This document shows positions 1-7,218 of a stretch of 20,243 nucleotides of DNA, one piece after another. The DNA comes from an uncultured Eubacteriales bacterium. Its GTDB lineage: Bacteria; Bacillota_I; Bacilli_A; RF39; UBA660. The stretch covers positions 1 to 20,243 of the forward strand of contig OMQW01000002.1 of the NCBI GenBank assembly GCA_900313345.1, written 5' to 3'. The position numbers and the translations under genes are program-made. How positions within the stretch are numbered: the first letter of the stretch is position 1; every line of letters begins with the position of its first letter. Below the pieces are notes generated by a model. The model was not told the origin of the DNA and made no database searches. It was given only the letters and a program-made list of their open reading frames with translations.

Positions 1-505
1 AAATATTTAACGAAAAAGTATTACCTTTCGAATTAAAATCATCAACAGCAGGAGCCGTTTTAGTGTTCAATATCAGAGTACCAAGAGTATTATTTTCAAT
101 CATTCTTGATTGGAATTCATATAAAGTACCGAAAAGGATACCATTATTATTTAGTTTTTCCTCGAAAGAGCCACTTGCTGCATCAGGAATATTTAAAGGA
201 ACAATAATAGACATCAGTAAAACAGAAACAACAACTCTCTTTAAAATATTTCCAACCCCACTTTTAGCATTTGATACAGTTTCAGGAGAAACAATACCAT
301 TTATTAAACTAATAGCAAGTCTAAATAGAACCACAACACCAAAAATTAATTGAACTCTATTAAAAATATCATTAATAATAGTTCCATTAATTATTTCTGA
401 TGATGAAATATTAAAGAAAACAGAAAATGCTCCAGCAATTATCTTGTATATACCAAGATCAATTGCAGCAGATATGCCTCTAAATCCTTTCATTATATTA
501 AACAT
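1..505 (-). CDS. VirB6/TrbL-like polytopic membrane protein (partial, 3' end beyond window)
   Basis: The reading frame is open from an ATG at 503-505 to the window edge, giving 168 visible residues with no stop. An AGGTGA ribosome binding site at 511-516 supports this start and overlaps the stop codon of the upstream gene, so the two are translationally linked. The protein begins MFNIMKGFRGISAAIDLGIY and has at least three hydrophobic segments (about residues 19-32, 52-72 and 92-107). The N-terminal layout and the position just after two VirB2-like genes recall VirB6/TrbL-like (Mbov_0396-type) conjugation channel proteins of low-GC bacteria. That assignment is inference from topology and context; the diagnostic C-terminal part is missing. 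It would sit in the cytoplasmic membrane as part of a transport channel. Confidence 0.6.
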   Translation of the reverse strand, partial: MFNIMKGFRGISAAIDLGIYKIIAGAFSVFFNISSSEIINGTIINDIFNRVQLIFGVVVLFRLAISLINGIVSPETVSNAKSGVGNILKRVVVSVLLMSIIVPLNIPDAASGSFEEKLNNNGILFGTLYEFQSRMIENNTLGTLILNTKTAPAVDDFNSKGNTFSLNI

Positions 506-514
506 TATATTCAC

Positions 515-1408
515 CTACTTTATGCCACATATAGAGCCAAAATCAAAACCGCCACCAAAAATAATATTAAATATTAAAATAATCAAATTAGGAATAAAAT
601 ATAAACCTGCAGCGCATAACATTCTAATACCTAAATTTTTTTGTGCTTTTTTCATTCCATCTTCACTACCAGATAAAATAACTTTAGTAAAATCAACAGA
701 GCTCAAAACAACAACCAAAATTGGTCCTAAAATTTTAATATAATTAAATATTTTTTGTAAAAAATTAGCAACAGATTTTTCATCATTTACAGGATCACCT
801 AAAACGTCGACACAGCTTAATTCACTGCTTTTAGAATCCGATTTAGTATTACTACCAAAATTACTATCAGAAGCGCTAAGAACATTACCATTTACATCAG
901 TATAATTACTTAATTTAACTGTAAAATAATCAATTGAATATTGACCATCAGGTATATTCTTATCTCTATTTTTTCCGGTATATTTAACTTTTTGCTTTTT
1001 ATAAGCCGCTAAACATGTTTTTTCGGATTTATGTCCACCCACTTCAAAATAATTTGCAAAACTTCTACCTGACCATAGTCTAAATCTTTCATATACATTA
1101 GCATATTCAGGACATTTTTTTCTTGGAGACGTACCCTTTAATGCATATTTTTTTATATCCTCAAAATTTACTGTTTCATTCAAACTAACACTATTTTGAA
1201 TACTAGAAATAAGTTTACCATTATATGACTTAACATATCCACTATTATTTCCAGTATCACTATCAATAATTATATAAGCCTCATTTTTATCATCCTTATA
1301 GGCACAAGTAATATTATATGCAAAAGCATCAGTTGGATATAGTAATATTGCACTCATAAAAACCGCAAAAAAAACAAATATTAAATTACTTTTATGAATT
1401 TTAAACAC
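515..1408 (-). CDS. Secreted protein with C-terminal VirB2-like two-helix domain
   Basis: This 297-residue protein has a clear signal peptide: MFKIHK, a hydrophobic core, then a probable cleavage site after AFA at residue 30. An extracytoplasmic region of about 180 residues with several cysteines follows. The last 86 residues (about 212-297) hold two hydrophobic helices (225-242 and 261-285) joined by a charged loop. They align with the neighbouring 115-residue pilin: PIL, the D-x-x-K pair, a K-x-A loop, the RM-x-x-AA start of helix 2 and N-I in its tail are shared. I chose the GTG at 1406-1408 because GGAG lies 9 bases upstream; an in-frame TTG at 1423 is possible but has no such site. The protein could be a tip or anchor subunit that enters the filament through its pilin-like domain (inference). 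The N-terminal region is not recognised. Confidence 0.75.
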   Translation of the reverse strand: MFKIHKSNLIFVFFAVFMSAILLYPTDAFAYNITCAYKDDKNEAYIIIDSDTGNNSGYVKSYNGKLISSIQNSVSLNETVNFEDIKKYALKGTSPRKKCPEYANVYERFRLWSGRSFANYFEVGGHKSEKTCLAAYKKQKVKYTGKNRDKNIPDGQYSIDYFTVKLSNYTDVNGNVLSASDSNFGSNTKSDSKSSELSCVDVLGDPVNDEKSVANFLQKIFNYIKILGPILVVVLSSVDFTKVILSGSEDGMKKAQKNLGIRMLCAAGLYFIPNLIILIFNIIFGGGFDFGSICGIK

Positions 1409-1439
1409 AATCCACCACTCCAAACATTATCTCAATTAA

Positions 1440-1468
1440 ATTATATCAACAAACAAAAAAAATAGCAA
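1440..1468 (-). promoter_or_regulatory. Weak promoter candidate for the secreted VirB2-like gene
   Basis: TTGCTA (1463-1468) and TATAAT (1440-1445) are separated by 17 bases on the minus strand. The -35 half lies inside the stem of the preceding terminator, so terminator and promoter overlap. The -10 is perfect and the -35 matches about four of six consensus positions. It would restart transcription for the two genes at 1-1408. Confidence 0.35.
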
Positions 1469-1481
1469 TGTAAATTGCTAT
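1455..1481 (-). terminator. Intrinsic terminator after the VirB2-like pilin gene
   Basis: On the minus strand a perfect 8-bp stem, ATAGCAAT / ATTGCTAT, closes a 4-base loop (TTAC) and runs directly into a T tract at 1455-1462. It lies 14 bases after the pilin stop codon. A T tract on the other side makes it potentially bidirectional. It should limit read-through from the strong pilin promoter into the downstream gene. Confidence 0.85.
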
Positions 1482-1494
1482 CATTTTTTTTAAA

Positions 1495-1842
1495 TTAAGC
1501 AGCTTGATTCCAGCAAGATTGCCATCCTTCAACATCTTGTCCACTTGCAGCTCCTTCAGAACCACCAGCAGCAACAATGTTCATTACTAAAGCAACAATT
1601 GTTGTCATGAAGAATATAACTGCAGCATAAATCATTCTCTTAGTTAATCTACCTGTTGCAGCTTTAACTTCTTTATCGTCACTAGAAATAACAGCTTTAG
1701 CTAAATCTAAAGTACCTAAAATAATTAATAAAATTGGAATACCAATTTGAATAATTGGGAAAATACCCTTTCTAACAACTCTAAGTAAAGGTAAAATACT
1801 TTGGCAAGTATCCATAACACCGATTAATGCTAAATTATTCAT
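1495..1842 (-). CDS. VirB2-like (Mbov_0395-type) pilin-like membrane protein
   Basis: This 115-residue protein has no cleavable signal. It has two hydrophobic helices (about residues 27-46 and 70-92) separated by a short charged loop, SSDDKEVKAATGRLTKRM, the layout of TrbC/VirB2 pilins. The sequence style (IILG-x-LDLAKA then KRM-x-x-A) resembles the Mbov_0395-type conjugal-transfer pilins of low-GC bacteria; this is from family memory. Single cysteines near each end (C13, C110) could link subunits. AAGGAG lies 8 bases before the ATG. The gene has its own strong promoter upstream and a terminator downstream, as expected for the most abundant structural subunit. It would insert in the cytoplasmic membrane and be pulled into a filament. 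Confidence 0.75.
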   Translation of the reverse strand: MNNLALIGVMDTCQSILPLLRVVRKGIFPIIQIGIPILLIILGTLDLAKAVISSDDKEVKAATGRLTKRMIYAAVIFFMTTIVALVMNIVAAGGSEGAASGQDVEGWQSCWNQAA

Positions 1843-1868
1843 ACTAATCTCTCCTTCTTTACAAAATA

Positions 1869-1897
1869 ATCATACAAAATATATGTTTGTTTGTCAA
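1869..1897 (-). promoter_or_regulatory. Near-consensus sigma-A promoter of the VirB2-like pilin gene
   Basis: On the minus strand a perfect TTGACA -35 box (1892-1897) and a TATGAT -10 box (1869-1874) are separated by exactly 17 bases. The site lies 27 bases before the pilin start. It is the best promoter in the window and implies high expression of the 115-residue pilin. Confidence 0.85.
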
Positions 1898-1908
1898 TCT
1901 AATTGACA
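1892..1908. promoter_or_regulatory. Perfect inverted repeat overlapping the -35 box (operator candidate)
   Basis: TGTCAAT and ATTGACA form a perfect 7-bp inverted repeat with a 3-base spacer. One arm contains the whole -35 box of the pilin promoter, and the other ends right at the stop codon of the upstream tadZ-like gene. No T tract follows, so it is not a terminator. A dimeric DNA-binding protein bound here would block RNA polymerase; no regulator gene is in the window. The operator role is inference from symmetry and position. Confidence 0.5.
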
Positions 1909-2901
1909 CTAAATTTTAAATAACCCAAATAGTTTACCATCATTAGATTCATCATCAAAGAATCCAAGTTTAGTAAGCACATTAACTATTTCATCACTTT
2001 TTTTACGATCATTAAGTGATGGAACATTATAAAATACATGAGTTTTAGTTTCATATTCAAGTTCACTAATATCTTTAGATGATAACATACTTTTATTAAG
2101 AATAATTTTTTTACCATCAAGTTCACTAAATATATTTTTATTAGTTCTCATTAATTTATTAAGCATAATACTAGAAGGTTCTATTAAATAAAGTACTTCA
2201 TCACACATAGAATAATCAACCATGTCATTTAAATCAACAAATATAACAGTAGCATCATTTATTTTACTAATTGTACTCATTAAATTAATTTTATTAGTTG
2301 AAATAGTGTTCTTTACATTAAAATACTCAAAATCATGTCTATTAATTTCAACTGCATAAACAGTATCACCAAATCTTTTTTCAAGCTCCTTTTTCATCAT
2401 GTAAATAAAAGTAGTAGCTCCAGCATGATCTGTTATATTTTTAACACCAATAATTTTATTATTACTATTATTAGTATGAATAGTTCCTGTAGAAACTTCT
2501 TCATCTTCTAAAGTATCATCTTCCATATTATAAACATAATTAACATCATCTAATGTATTAGTATGACTTACTAGATACTTAACACCATTAATATTATTAG
2601 TAAAATTATATATACCAATAGAAATAAGTCTTTCTAAAAAATTTTTATTAGAACACTCCTTACTATCAGGTAATAATAAAATAATTTTATTAGGATCAAT
2701 ATTAGTACTTAATAATTGTAAATTAGAAAAATTCATATAATCTTTAATAGAAGTTATATCAATAATTAATTTATTATAGTAAAAATATTTGAAAGTATCT
2801 ATTAAAGTATTAATTTGATATTCACCATTTAAACTCTTAATAATTTCAATGTCTAAATTGTTTAATTCTTCGGCTCTCTCATTTGCAACAATAACATTCA
2901 T
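1909..2901 (-). CDS. tadZ: TadZ/CpaE-like protein with degenerate ParA-type P-loop
   Basis: This 330-residue protein has an N-terminal alpha/beta region of about 125 residues that looks like the atypical receiver domain of TadZ/CpaE. An acidic linker (127-136) follows, then a MinD/ParA-like domain from about 150. The deviant Walker A is at 152-165 (GVKNITDHAGATTF): neither the signature lysine nor the P-loop lysine is present, and alanine sits where GK-T/S is expected. A Walker B-like strand, VIFVDL, ends at D223. TadZ proteins place the Tad machine at a cell pole and are known to have atypical Walker motifs, so this fits a localisation or scaffold protein more than an active ATPase. The start has an AGGTGA site that overlaps the stop of the pilin-like gene before it. 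Confidence 0.75.
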   Translation of the reverse strand: MNVIVANERAEELNNLDIEIIKSLNGEYQINTLIDTFKYFYYNKLIIDITSIKDYMNFSNLQLLSTNIDPNKIILLLPDSKECSNKNFLERLISIGIYNFTNNINGVKYLVSHTNTLDDVNYVYNMEDDTLEDEEVSTGTIHTNNSNNKIIGVKNITDHAGATTFIYMMKKELEKRFGDTVYAVEINRHDFEYFNVKNTISTNKINLMSTISKINDATVIFVDLNDMVDYSMCDEVLYLIEPSSIMLNKLMRTNKNIFSELDGKKIILNKSMLSSKDISELEYETKTHVFYNVPSLNDRKKSDEIVNVLTKLGFFDDESNDGKLFGLFKI

Positions 2902-2909
2902 CTTATCAC

Positions 2910-3410
2910 CTACTTAGTAAATTTAGTATAAACTTTAGTTGATCCTCTTACAGAAGATAAACTAGTTTTTGAAAAGAAATTATTAAATATAGGCATATCA
3001 ATACTAACAAATGTCTTTATATCTACATATCTCTTTTCAAATTCCTTATAATCACTTAACGTATTAGTATCACTATAGCCATAACTTGATTCATCATTAA
3101 CATCTACAATTTTATAACACCAACCAGTATTAGTTTTATCAAGTGTATAACCAGTATCACCTTCAGATGAACAATCTTTTTTATATGCTTCAGAAACATT
3201 ATAAGATATTTGCTTAGCATATTCTTTTATTTCTTCCTGAGCATCAGAATTATTAGGATTATTTTTATATTTTTCTAAAACTGCAATAATTTTATTCTTC
3301 ATTTTAAAAGCTTTATTATAGTTAACAGAAAAAGCCATAAAACCACTAACAATAGCAATAAATAAAACTATAATAACAAGTGCTAAATAACCACCTAAAG
3401 CTTCGCGCAT
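2910..3410 (-). CDS. Pilin-like (TadE/TadF-type) single-pass protein
   Basis: This 166-residue protein starts MREALGGYLALV, followed by a hydrophobic helix to about residue 28 and a long extracellular helix and domain. It is a paralogue of the gene just upstream: both have the M-R-[ED]-A-x-G-G-Y leader, a disulfide-type pair ending in GWCYK (C80 and C98 here), and a C-terminal FVx(L/I)x(I/M)P...N.(I/F)FS...GST segment. The short charged leader followed directly by the hydrophobic stretch resembles Tad pseudopilins TadE/TadF, where a prepilin peptidase cuts after Gly. The usual Glu at +5 is not present. AGGAGG precedes the ATG. It is probably a minor subunit or assembly initiator. Confidence 0.7.
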   Translation of the reverse strand: MREALGGYLALVIIVLFIAIVSGFMAFSVNYNKAFKMKNKIIAVLEKYKNNPNNSDAQEEIKEYAKQISYNVSEAYKKDCSSEGDTGYTLDKTNTGWCYKIVDVNDESSYGYSDTNTLSDYKEFEKRYVDIKTFVSIDMPIFNNFFSKTSLSSVRGSTKVYTKFTK

Positions 3411-3421
3411 AACAAATCCTC

Positions 3422-3880
3422 CTAATCAAATACTGGTATAGTACTAGTACTTCCATTCATCCAAAAGAATGAAATATTACTAAATATTCTATTTATAAAT
3501 GGAATATTTAAATTTACAAAAAATACCATATCAACAGTAACACTTTTTTCATTATCTTCACTAGTTGAAACACTATTTTTTTTATAACACCAACCTAATT
3601 CTTCTCCTTCATAAGTAGCACATTTATATCCTTGTCTTGTAGCAGCATTGATACTATCACTATTAGCTTTATAGCCAACAGATTTAATATAACTAAAAGT
3701 AGATCCAAGCATTTCCTTGTTATCCATATTACCTTCATACTTTTCAACATAAGATATAACATTATTCTTAACTCTATATGTTCTTGTATAACTAATAGCA
3801 AGAGCAATTAAAGCAGAAACTAAAATAATAAAGAAAAAGAGCAAAGTTAGGTTAAAATAACCGCCTATTGCATCTCTCAT
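3422..3880 (-). CDS. Pilin-like (TadE/TadF-type) single-pass protein
   Basis: This 152-residue paralogue of the next gene starts MRDAIGGYFNLTLL, with a hydrophobic helix to about residue 29. Cysteines 87 and 98, the second in a GWCYK motif, probably form a small disulfide loop outside the cell. The C-terminal part (about 117-145, with FVNLNIPFINRIFS) matches the sister protein. The ribosome binding site TTAGGAG is 7 bases before the ATG. It sits between a 54-residue pilin and its sister, as minor pilins do in tad loci. The family name is inference from architecture and context. Confidence 0.7.
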   Translation of the reverse strand: MRDAIGGYFNLTLLFFFIILVSALIALAISYTRTYRVKNNVISYVEKYEGNMDNKEMLGSTFSYIKSVGYKANSDSINAATRQGYKCATYEGEELGWCYKKNSVSTSEDNEKSVTVDMVFFVNLNIPFINRIFSNISFFWMNGSTSTIPVFD

Positions 3881-3898
3881 ATTTATACTCCTAACAAA

Positions 3899-4063
3899 TT
3901 ATGGATTAGTAACAACAATATTACTATTATTAACTGTATTCCATTGTTGATTAATACTATTTTGAACATTTGGCCAAATTACTGTTGTAAAGAATGCAGC
4001 AATTGCAGCAATAGCAATAATAGTAACAACAGTTAGGTTTAATTCTCCAGAAGCTTCTTTCAT
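3899..4063 (-). CDS. Small Flp-like major pilin candidate (54 aa)
   Basis: This short gene has a strong AAGGAG site before the ATG at 4061-4063 and a TAA stop at 3899-3901. The protein starts MKEASGELNLTVVTIIAIAA: a short charged leader, Gly-Glu, then about 20 hydrophobic residues and a polar tail of about 25 residues. Its size and layout match Flp/TadA-system pilins of 50-70 residues, and the leader resembles those of the two larger pilin-like proteins downstream. It is the first gene after its own extended -10 promoter and follows the TadABC genes, the expected place for a Flp pilin. The classical G-x-x-x-x-E-Y motif of Flp pilins is absent, so it is a divergent member. Confidence 0.7.
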   Translation of the reverse strand: MKEASGELNLTVVTIIAIAAIAAFFTTVIWPNVQNSINQQWNTVNNSNIVVTNP

Positions 4064-4093
4064 ATAATATAATCTCCTTCCATTATCAATAAA

Positions 4094-4122
4094 ATTATAA
4101 CATATTAACTATTCCCATGCAA
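4094..4122 (-). promoter_or_regulatory. Extended -10 promoter for the pilin-tadZ genes
   Basis: On the minus strand TTGCAT (4117-4122) and TATAAT (4094-4099) are 17 bases apart, and a TGT just before the -10 makes an extended -10 (TGTTATAAT). It lies in the 63-base gap after tadC, the largest gap in this part of the block. It would give the four pilin/tadZ genes a transcription start separate from the assembly-machine genes. Confidence 0.65.
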
Positions 4123-4126
4123 TATA

Positions 4127-4915
4127 CTAAATTGGTGATGAAAACATTCCCATCATAGCAATTAATAATATTAACATAACCCCAATACCAGTACAAATTA
4201 GCATTGTCATAGTCATACTTTCCATCTTATCAAGACGTTCTTTATACTTTACTTCACGAGCTTTATTTTGTAGACTTGAAACACTTCTTGAAAACATTAA
4301 TAATCTATCTTGTTTTCTTTCTTGTGAACCAATTCCAAGTCTATATAAAAGTCTCATCATTCTCATTGAATCTCTAACTGGATAATTATTTGCAAATTCC
4401 ATATAAGGATTAACAGTAGAATCACCAGCATTAATTTCTTCAATCATTTTTCTAAGTCCAGGTTTAAATATTTCCGGGGCATCCTCAATACTTCTAGCAA
4501 GAGCAACTGGTACAGTATAATGTTGTACAAGTATTTCAAGTCCCTTTAAGTAATAAGGAAGCATTAAGTCTATTTCATGTAAATGTGCTTTATAATAATT
4601 TTTTAAACTCATATAATTAGATTTAAATACAAAGTAAGCTACTACAAAGCAAGCAACTACGTTAAGTAAACTAATAGAAGACATCATTACTGCAAATACA
4701 AAAGCACCTGCAAAAAGTCCAGTATTAATTCTCTTTTGAAATAAAATATCAGGATCAGCTTTTTCTCCATATTTCATATGTACCAAAAAGTCATAATCAT
4801 CTTCTCTAAGAAGTGCAAATAATGGTTCATTATCCTTAGCAAACTTCTTAGGATCTATAGTTTTATTATAAACAAGAACAAATAAAATAATTCCACCAAA
4901 AACAAGTATTTCCAT
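4127..4915 (-). CDS. tadC: TadC-like type II secretion F-family membrane protein
   Basis: This 262-residue protein has an N-terminal membrane segment (1-14), a hydrophobic region at about 69-98, a cytoplasmic helical T2SSF-type domain (about 100-230) and a C-terminal membrane segment (235-258). Family members form the inner-membrane platform that passes ATPase movement to the growing pilus. The gene overlaps the tadB stop by one base in a TAATG arrangement, so the two are translationally coupled. As the shorter, second F-family protein in the order ATPase-TadB-TadC, it is assigned TadC; which paralogue is which rests on gene order. Confidence 0.85.
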   Translation of the reverse strand: MEILVFGGIILFVLVYNKTIDPKKFAKDNEPLFALLREDDYDFLVHMKYGEKADPDILFQKRINTGLFAGAFVFAVMMSSISLLNVVACFVVAYFVFKSNYMSLKNYYKAHLHEIDLMLPYYLKGLEILVQHYTVPVALARSIEDAPEIFKPGLRKMIEEINAGDSTVNPYMEFANNYPVRDSMRMMRLLYRLGIGSQERKQDRLLMFSRSVSSLQNKAREVKYKERLDKMESMTMTMLICTGIGVMLILLIAMMGMFSSPI

Positions 4916-5808
4916 TATTCAGCACCTACATTCTCGTTATAATATTTTTCTCCCTTAATAAGGAATATACTATTGATTATTAATATAGCATGTAATAATC
5001 CACTAACATACCACTTATCAAGTAAAAGAATATAACTTTCTTTACCAACAAGATATTGTACAAGTAAAACAAGTACATAAAGCATAACTCCAAATTGTAA
5101 GAATTTTCTATGGAAATTAGCTCTATCAATTCTATCTCTATAAACACCTTCAACTAAGGTATCTATATCAAGTTGCATTTGTTCCAAACTATCAGCAGAG
5201 TTTCTAGCACCCTCTTTAGTTATTTGTAAGAATAATTGATGCATATTTTTAACAATATAATAAGGATATAGCTTATTAAAATAAACTATTGATTCATCAA
5301 TACTACCATTTTTATAAGCAATTTCAATCATTCTATCAACATCACCTACAACAGGATCTTCTAAAAGCCCTGATTCCCTTACACCCTCAAGTGATTTAAC
5401 AAATGATTGTGTTGTTGCAAATTCCATAATGGTATTAGAAGTATATACTTGAATTTGTTCAAATATAAACTCACTATATACTCTATTACATCTTAAAAAA
5501 GATAAATAAGGAACAGCAGCAACTCCAACAAAAACATAAAAAATACTAATAAATAAATTGTAAAAATAAAGGTATGAAATTAATCCTGCAAATCCACCAA
5601 TAATAACAACTTGAATAGCATATTGTCTAGGTGTATATTCTTGTCCTAATTGTTTAGTTTTTTCTCTAACCTTTTTAAAAGAAAAAGGAGCAAACTTATC
5701 ATATAAAACTGTAACTTGATCATTAATGAATCTAACAGCATTTTTACCACTATATCCTCTATATAAAATAACAAGAACAGCAATAACTAATATTATAAAT
5801 AATTCCAT
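4915..5808 (-). CDS. tadB: TadB-like type II secretion F-family membrane protein
   Basis: This 297-residue protein has an N-terminal membrane segment, a hydrophobic pair at about 68-102, a helical cytoplasmic T2SSF-type domain (about 105-230) and two C-terminal membrane segments. It is the first of two platform proteins directly after the TadA ATPase gene. Its ATG follows the ATPase TAG stop with no gap, and the ribosome binding site (GGAG) lies inside the end of the ATPase gene, so translation is coupled. TadB and TadC are thought to work as a heteromeric inner-membrane platform in Tad systems. Confidence 0.85.
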   Translation of the reverse strand: MELFIILVIAVLVILYRGYSGKNAVRFINDQVTVLYDKFAPFSFKKVREKTKQLGQEYTPRQYAIQVVIIGGFAGLISYLYFYNLFISIFYVFVGVAAVPYLSFLRCNRVYSEFIFEQIQVYTSNTIMEFATTQSFVKSLEGVRESGLLEDPVVGDVDRMIEIAYKNGSIDESIVYFNKLYPYYIVKNMHQLFLQITKEGARNSADSLEQMQLDIDTLVEGVYRDRIDRANFHRKFLQFGVMLYVLVLLVQYLVGKESYILLLDKWYVSGLLHAILIINSIFLIKGEKYYNENVGAE

Positions 5809-7170
5809 CTACATCACTCCTCCACCATTAATAGGATTTATAGGGTTACTATTAATACTCATAGAATTATATGAATGATCAATTGTAGTATTAAAAGTAG
5901 GACTATTAATAGTATTAGTTTCATTTATTGGACTAACATTAACTAAATTAACTTCATTATTAACAGAATTACTATTTTGAATGTTACCATCTATAGAATT
6001 TATAACATCATTAGTATTATTAACGTTAGTATCATTAATAGGGTTAGCTTGATTATTTTCTAACTCATGTTTTTGTTTTTCGTTTTCAGCTATTATATCT
6101 TCAACATCTTCAGTACTTAAATGACCAGTAATTGAATTAACATCAATATTTTGATTTTCTAAGTATTCAATTAGATGTTCAGAAGGTCTAGTCATAATAG
6201 GATCCATTCCATATAATTTTCTATAAATAGTATGTGAAATAGGATTATTATCATTATCAACATAAAATTCAACAACCTCATCAACTTCACGATGAAATTT
6301 ACCATATTCTTTAGAATAATAAGCTTTAATATGAACACCTATTTGAACATATCTATAAATAGTATTTAAAAATTGATTAACATCTATATCAGTTTCAAGC
6401 AAAGAATATAAACGATATGGAATAGCACTGGCTTTATCAGCATGAATTGTAGACAAAATATTATGTCCAGAAGAAATTGAGTTACGAACAGCTGTAACAG
6501 CTTCAGCTGAACGGACTTCTGATAATAAAATCCACTTAGGATTTTGTCTCATACATGTAACAAGTACATCAGTATAACTAGCAACATTATTAGTTTTCAT
6601 CGCAACAATATCTCTAGTAGGGAAAATTTTATCAAGATGAAGTTCAAGTGTATCTTCTATAGTGATAATTTTTTCACTTTCCTTAGTATGACTTGCTAAA
6701 TATTTAACAAACTCAGTTTTACCAGAACCAGTTTCGCCAGAAACAATTATATTACAATGTCCTTCTACACATTTAATAAGAAAATCATGAATATCATTAG
6801 TGAAATAATCTTCTTGTAATAACTTTTCTTTCTTTAGTCTAATCTTAGCAGGTGTCTTACGAATAACACAAGCAATACCATTGGTAGCAATAGATTGATG
6901 AACAAAGTTTAAACGTAATTCACTACTCTCAGCATCTAGAAATGGTTTTGCATTATTAAAGGTTGTACCCATAACATTAGAGCACTGAAAAGCAAGCTTT
7001 TCCATAAACTCTGGAGTACAACCTGGAACTTCAACACGAAGAGAACCTTGAGATAAAGAACGTATCCAGATTTGTCCACCATTACAATAAGAAATATCGG
7101 TGATATCATCATTATCCAGAAGTGGTCTCAAAGGACCAAAATCCAGCTTATCAAAGATATTCTCGTTCAT
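5809..7170 (-). CDS. tadA: TadA/CpaF-family secretion ATPase with Asn-rich tail
   Basis: This is the motor of the pilus machine, a hexameric cytoplasmic ATPase of 453 residues. The Walker A motif is GETGSGKTE at 145-153 (K151), the Asp/Glu box is TIEDTLEL at 170-177, and a Walker B-region segment is WILLSEVR at 213-220. The His box contains GHNILSTIHA at 235-244. The CpaF-type N-terminal domain (DDITDISYCNGGQIWI) lies at about 21-36. From about residue 365 the protein continues as an Asn-rich low-complexity tail ending NPINPINGGGVM, which is not part of the usual CpaF core. The ribosome binding region is only a moderate GGGA-type site. Motifs are complete, so an active ATPase is expected. Confidence 0.95.
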   Translation of the reverse strand: MNENIFDKLDFGPLRPLLDNDDITDISYCNGGQIWIRSLSQGSLRVEVPGCTPEFMEKLAFQCSNVMGTTFNNAKPFLDAESSELRLNFVHQSIATNGIACVIRKTPAKIRLKKEKLLQEDYFTNDIHDFLIKCVEGHCNIIVSGETGSGKTEFVKYLASHTKESEKIITIEDTLELHLDKIFPTRDIVAMKTNNVASYTDVLVTCMRQNPKWILLSEVRSAEAVTAVRNSISSGHNILSTIHADKASAIPYRLYSLLETDIDVNQFLNTIYRYVQIGVHIKAYYSKEYGKFHREVDEVVEFYVDNDNNPISHTIYRKLYGMDPIMTRPSEHLIEYLENQNIDVNSITGHLSTEDVEDIIAENEKQKHELENNQANPINDTNVNNTNDVINSIDGNIQNSNSVNNEVNLVNVSPINETNTINSPTFNTTIDHSYNSMSINSNPINPINGGGVM

Positions 7171-7218
7171 TATCCCACATCCCTTTTAAATTTTTATTCT
7201 TTATTCTTTTATTCATTG

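Noticed and set aside
63..743. Plus-strand open frames in the left 750 bases (63-353 and 444-743)
   Set aside because: They lie opposite the VirB6-like gene and the VirB2-like fusion gene, lack good ribosome binding sites and encode Pro/Lys/Ile-rich nonsense typical of antisense frames.
3595..3807. A 70-residue minus-strand frame inside the 152-residue pilin gene
   Set aside because: It is a shifted frame of a well-supported gene, with no own ribosome binding site and a Leu/Ile-only composition.
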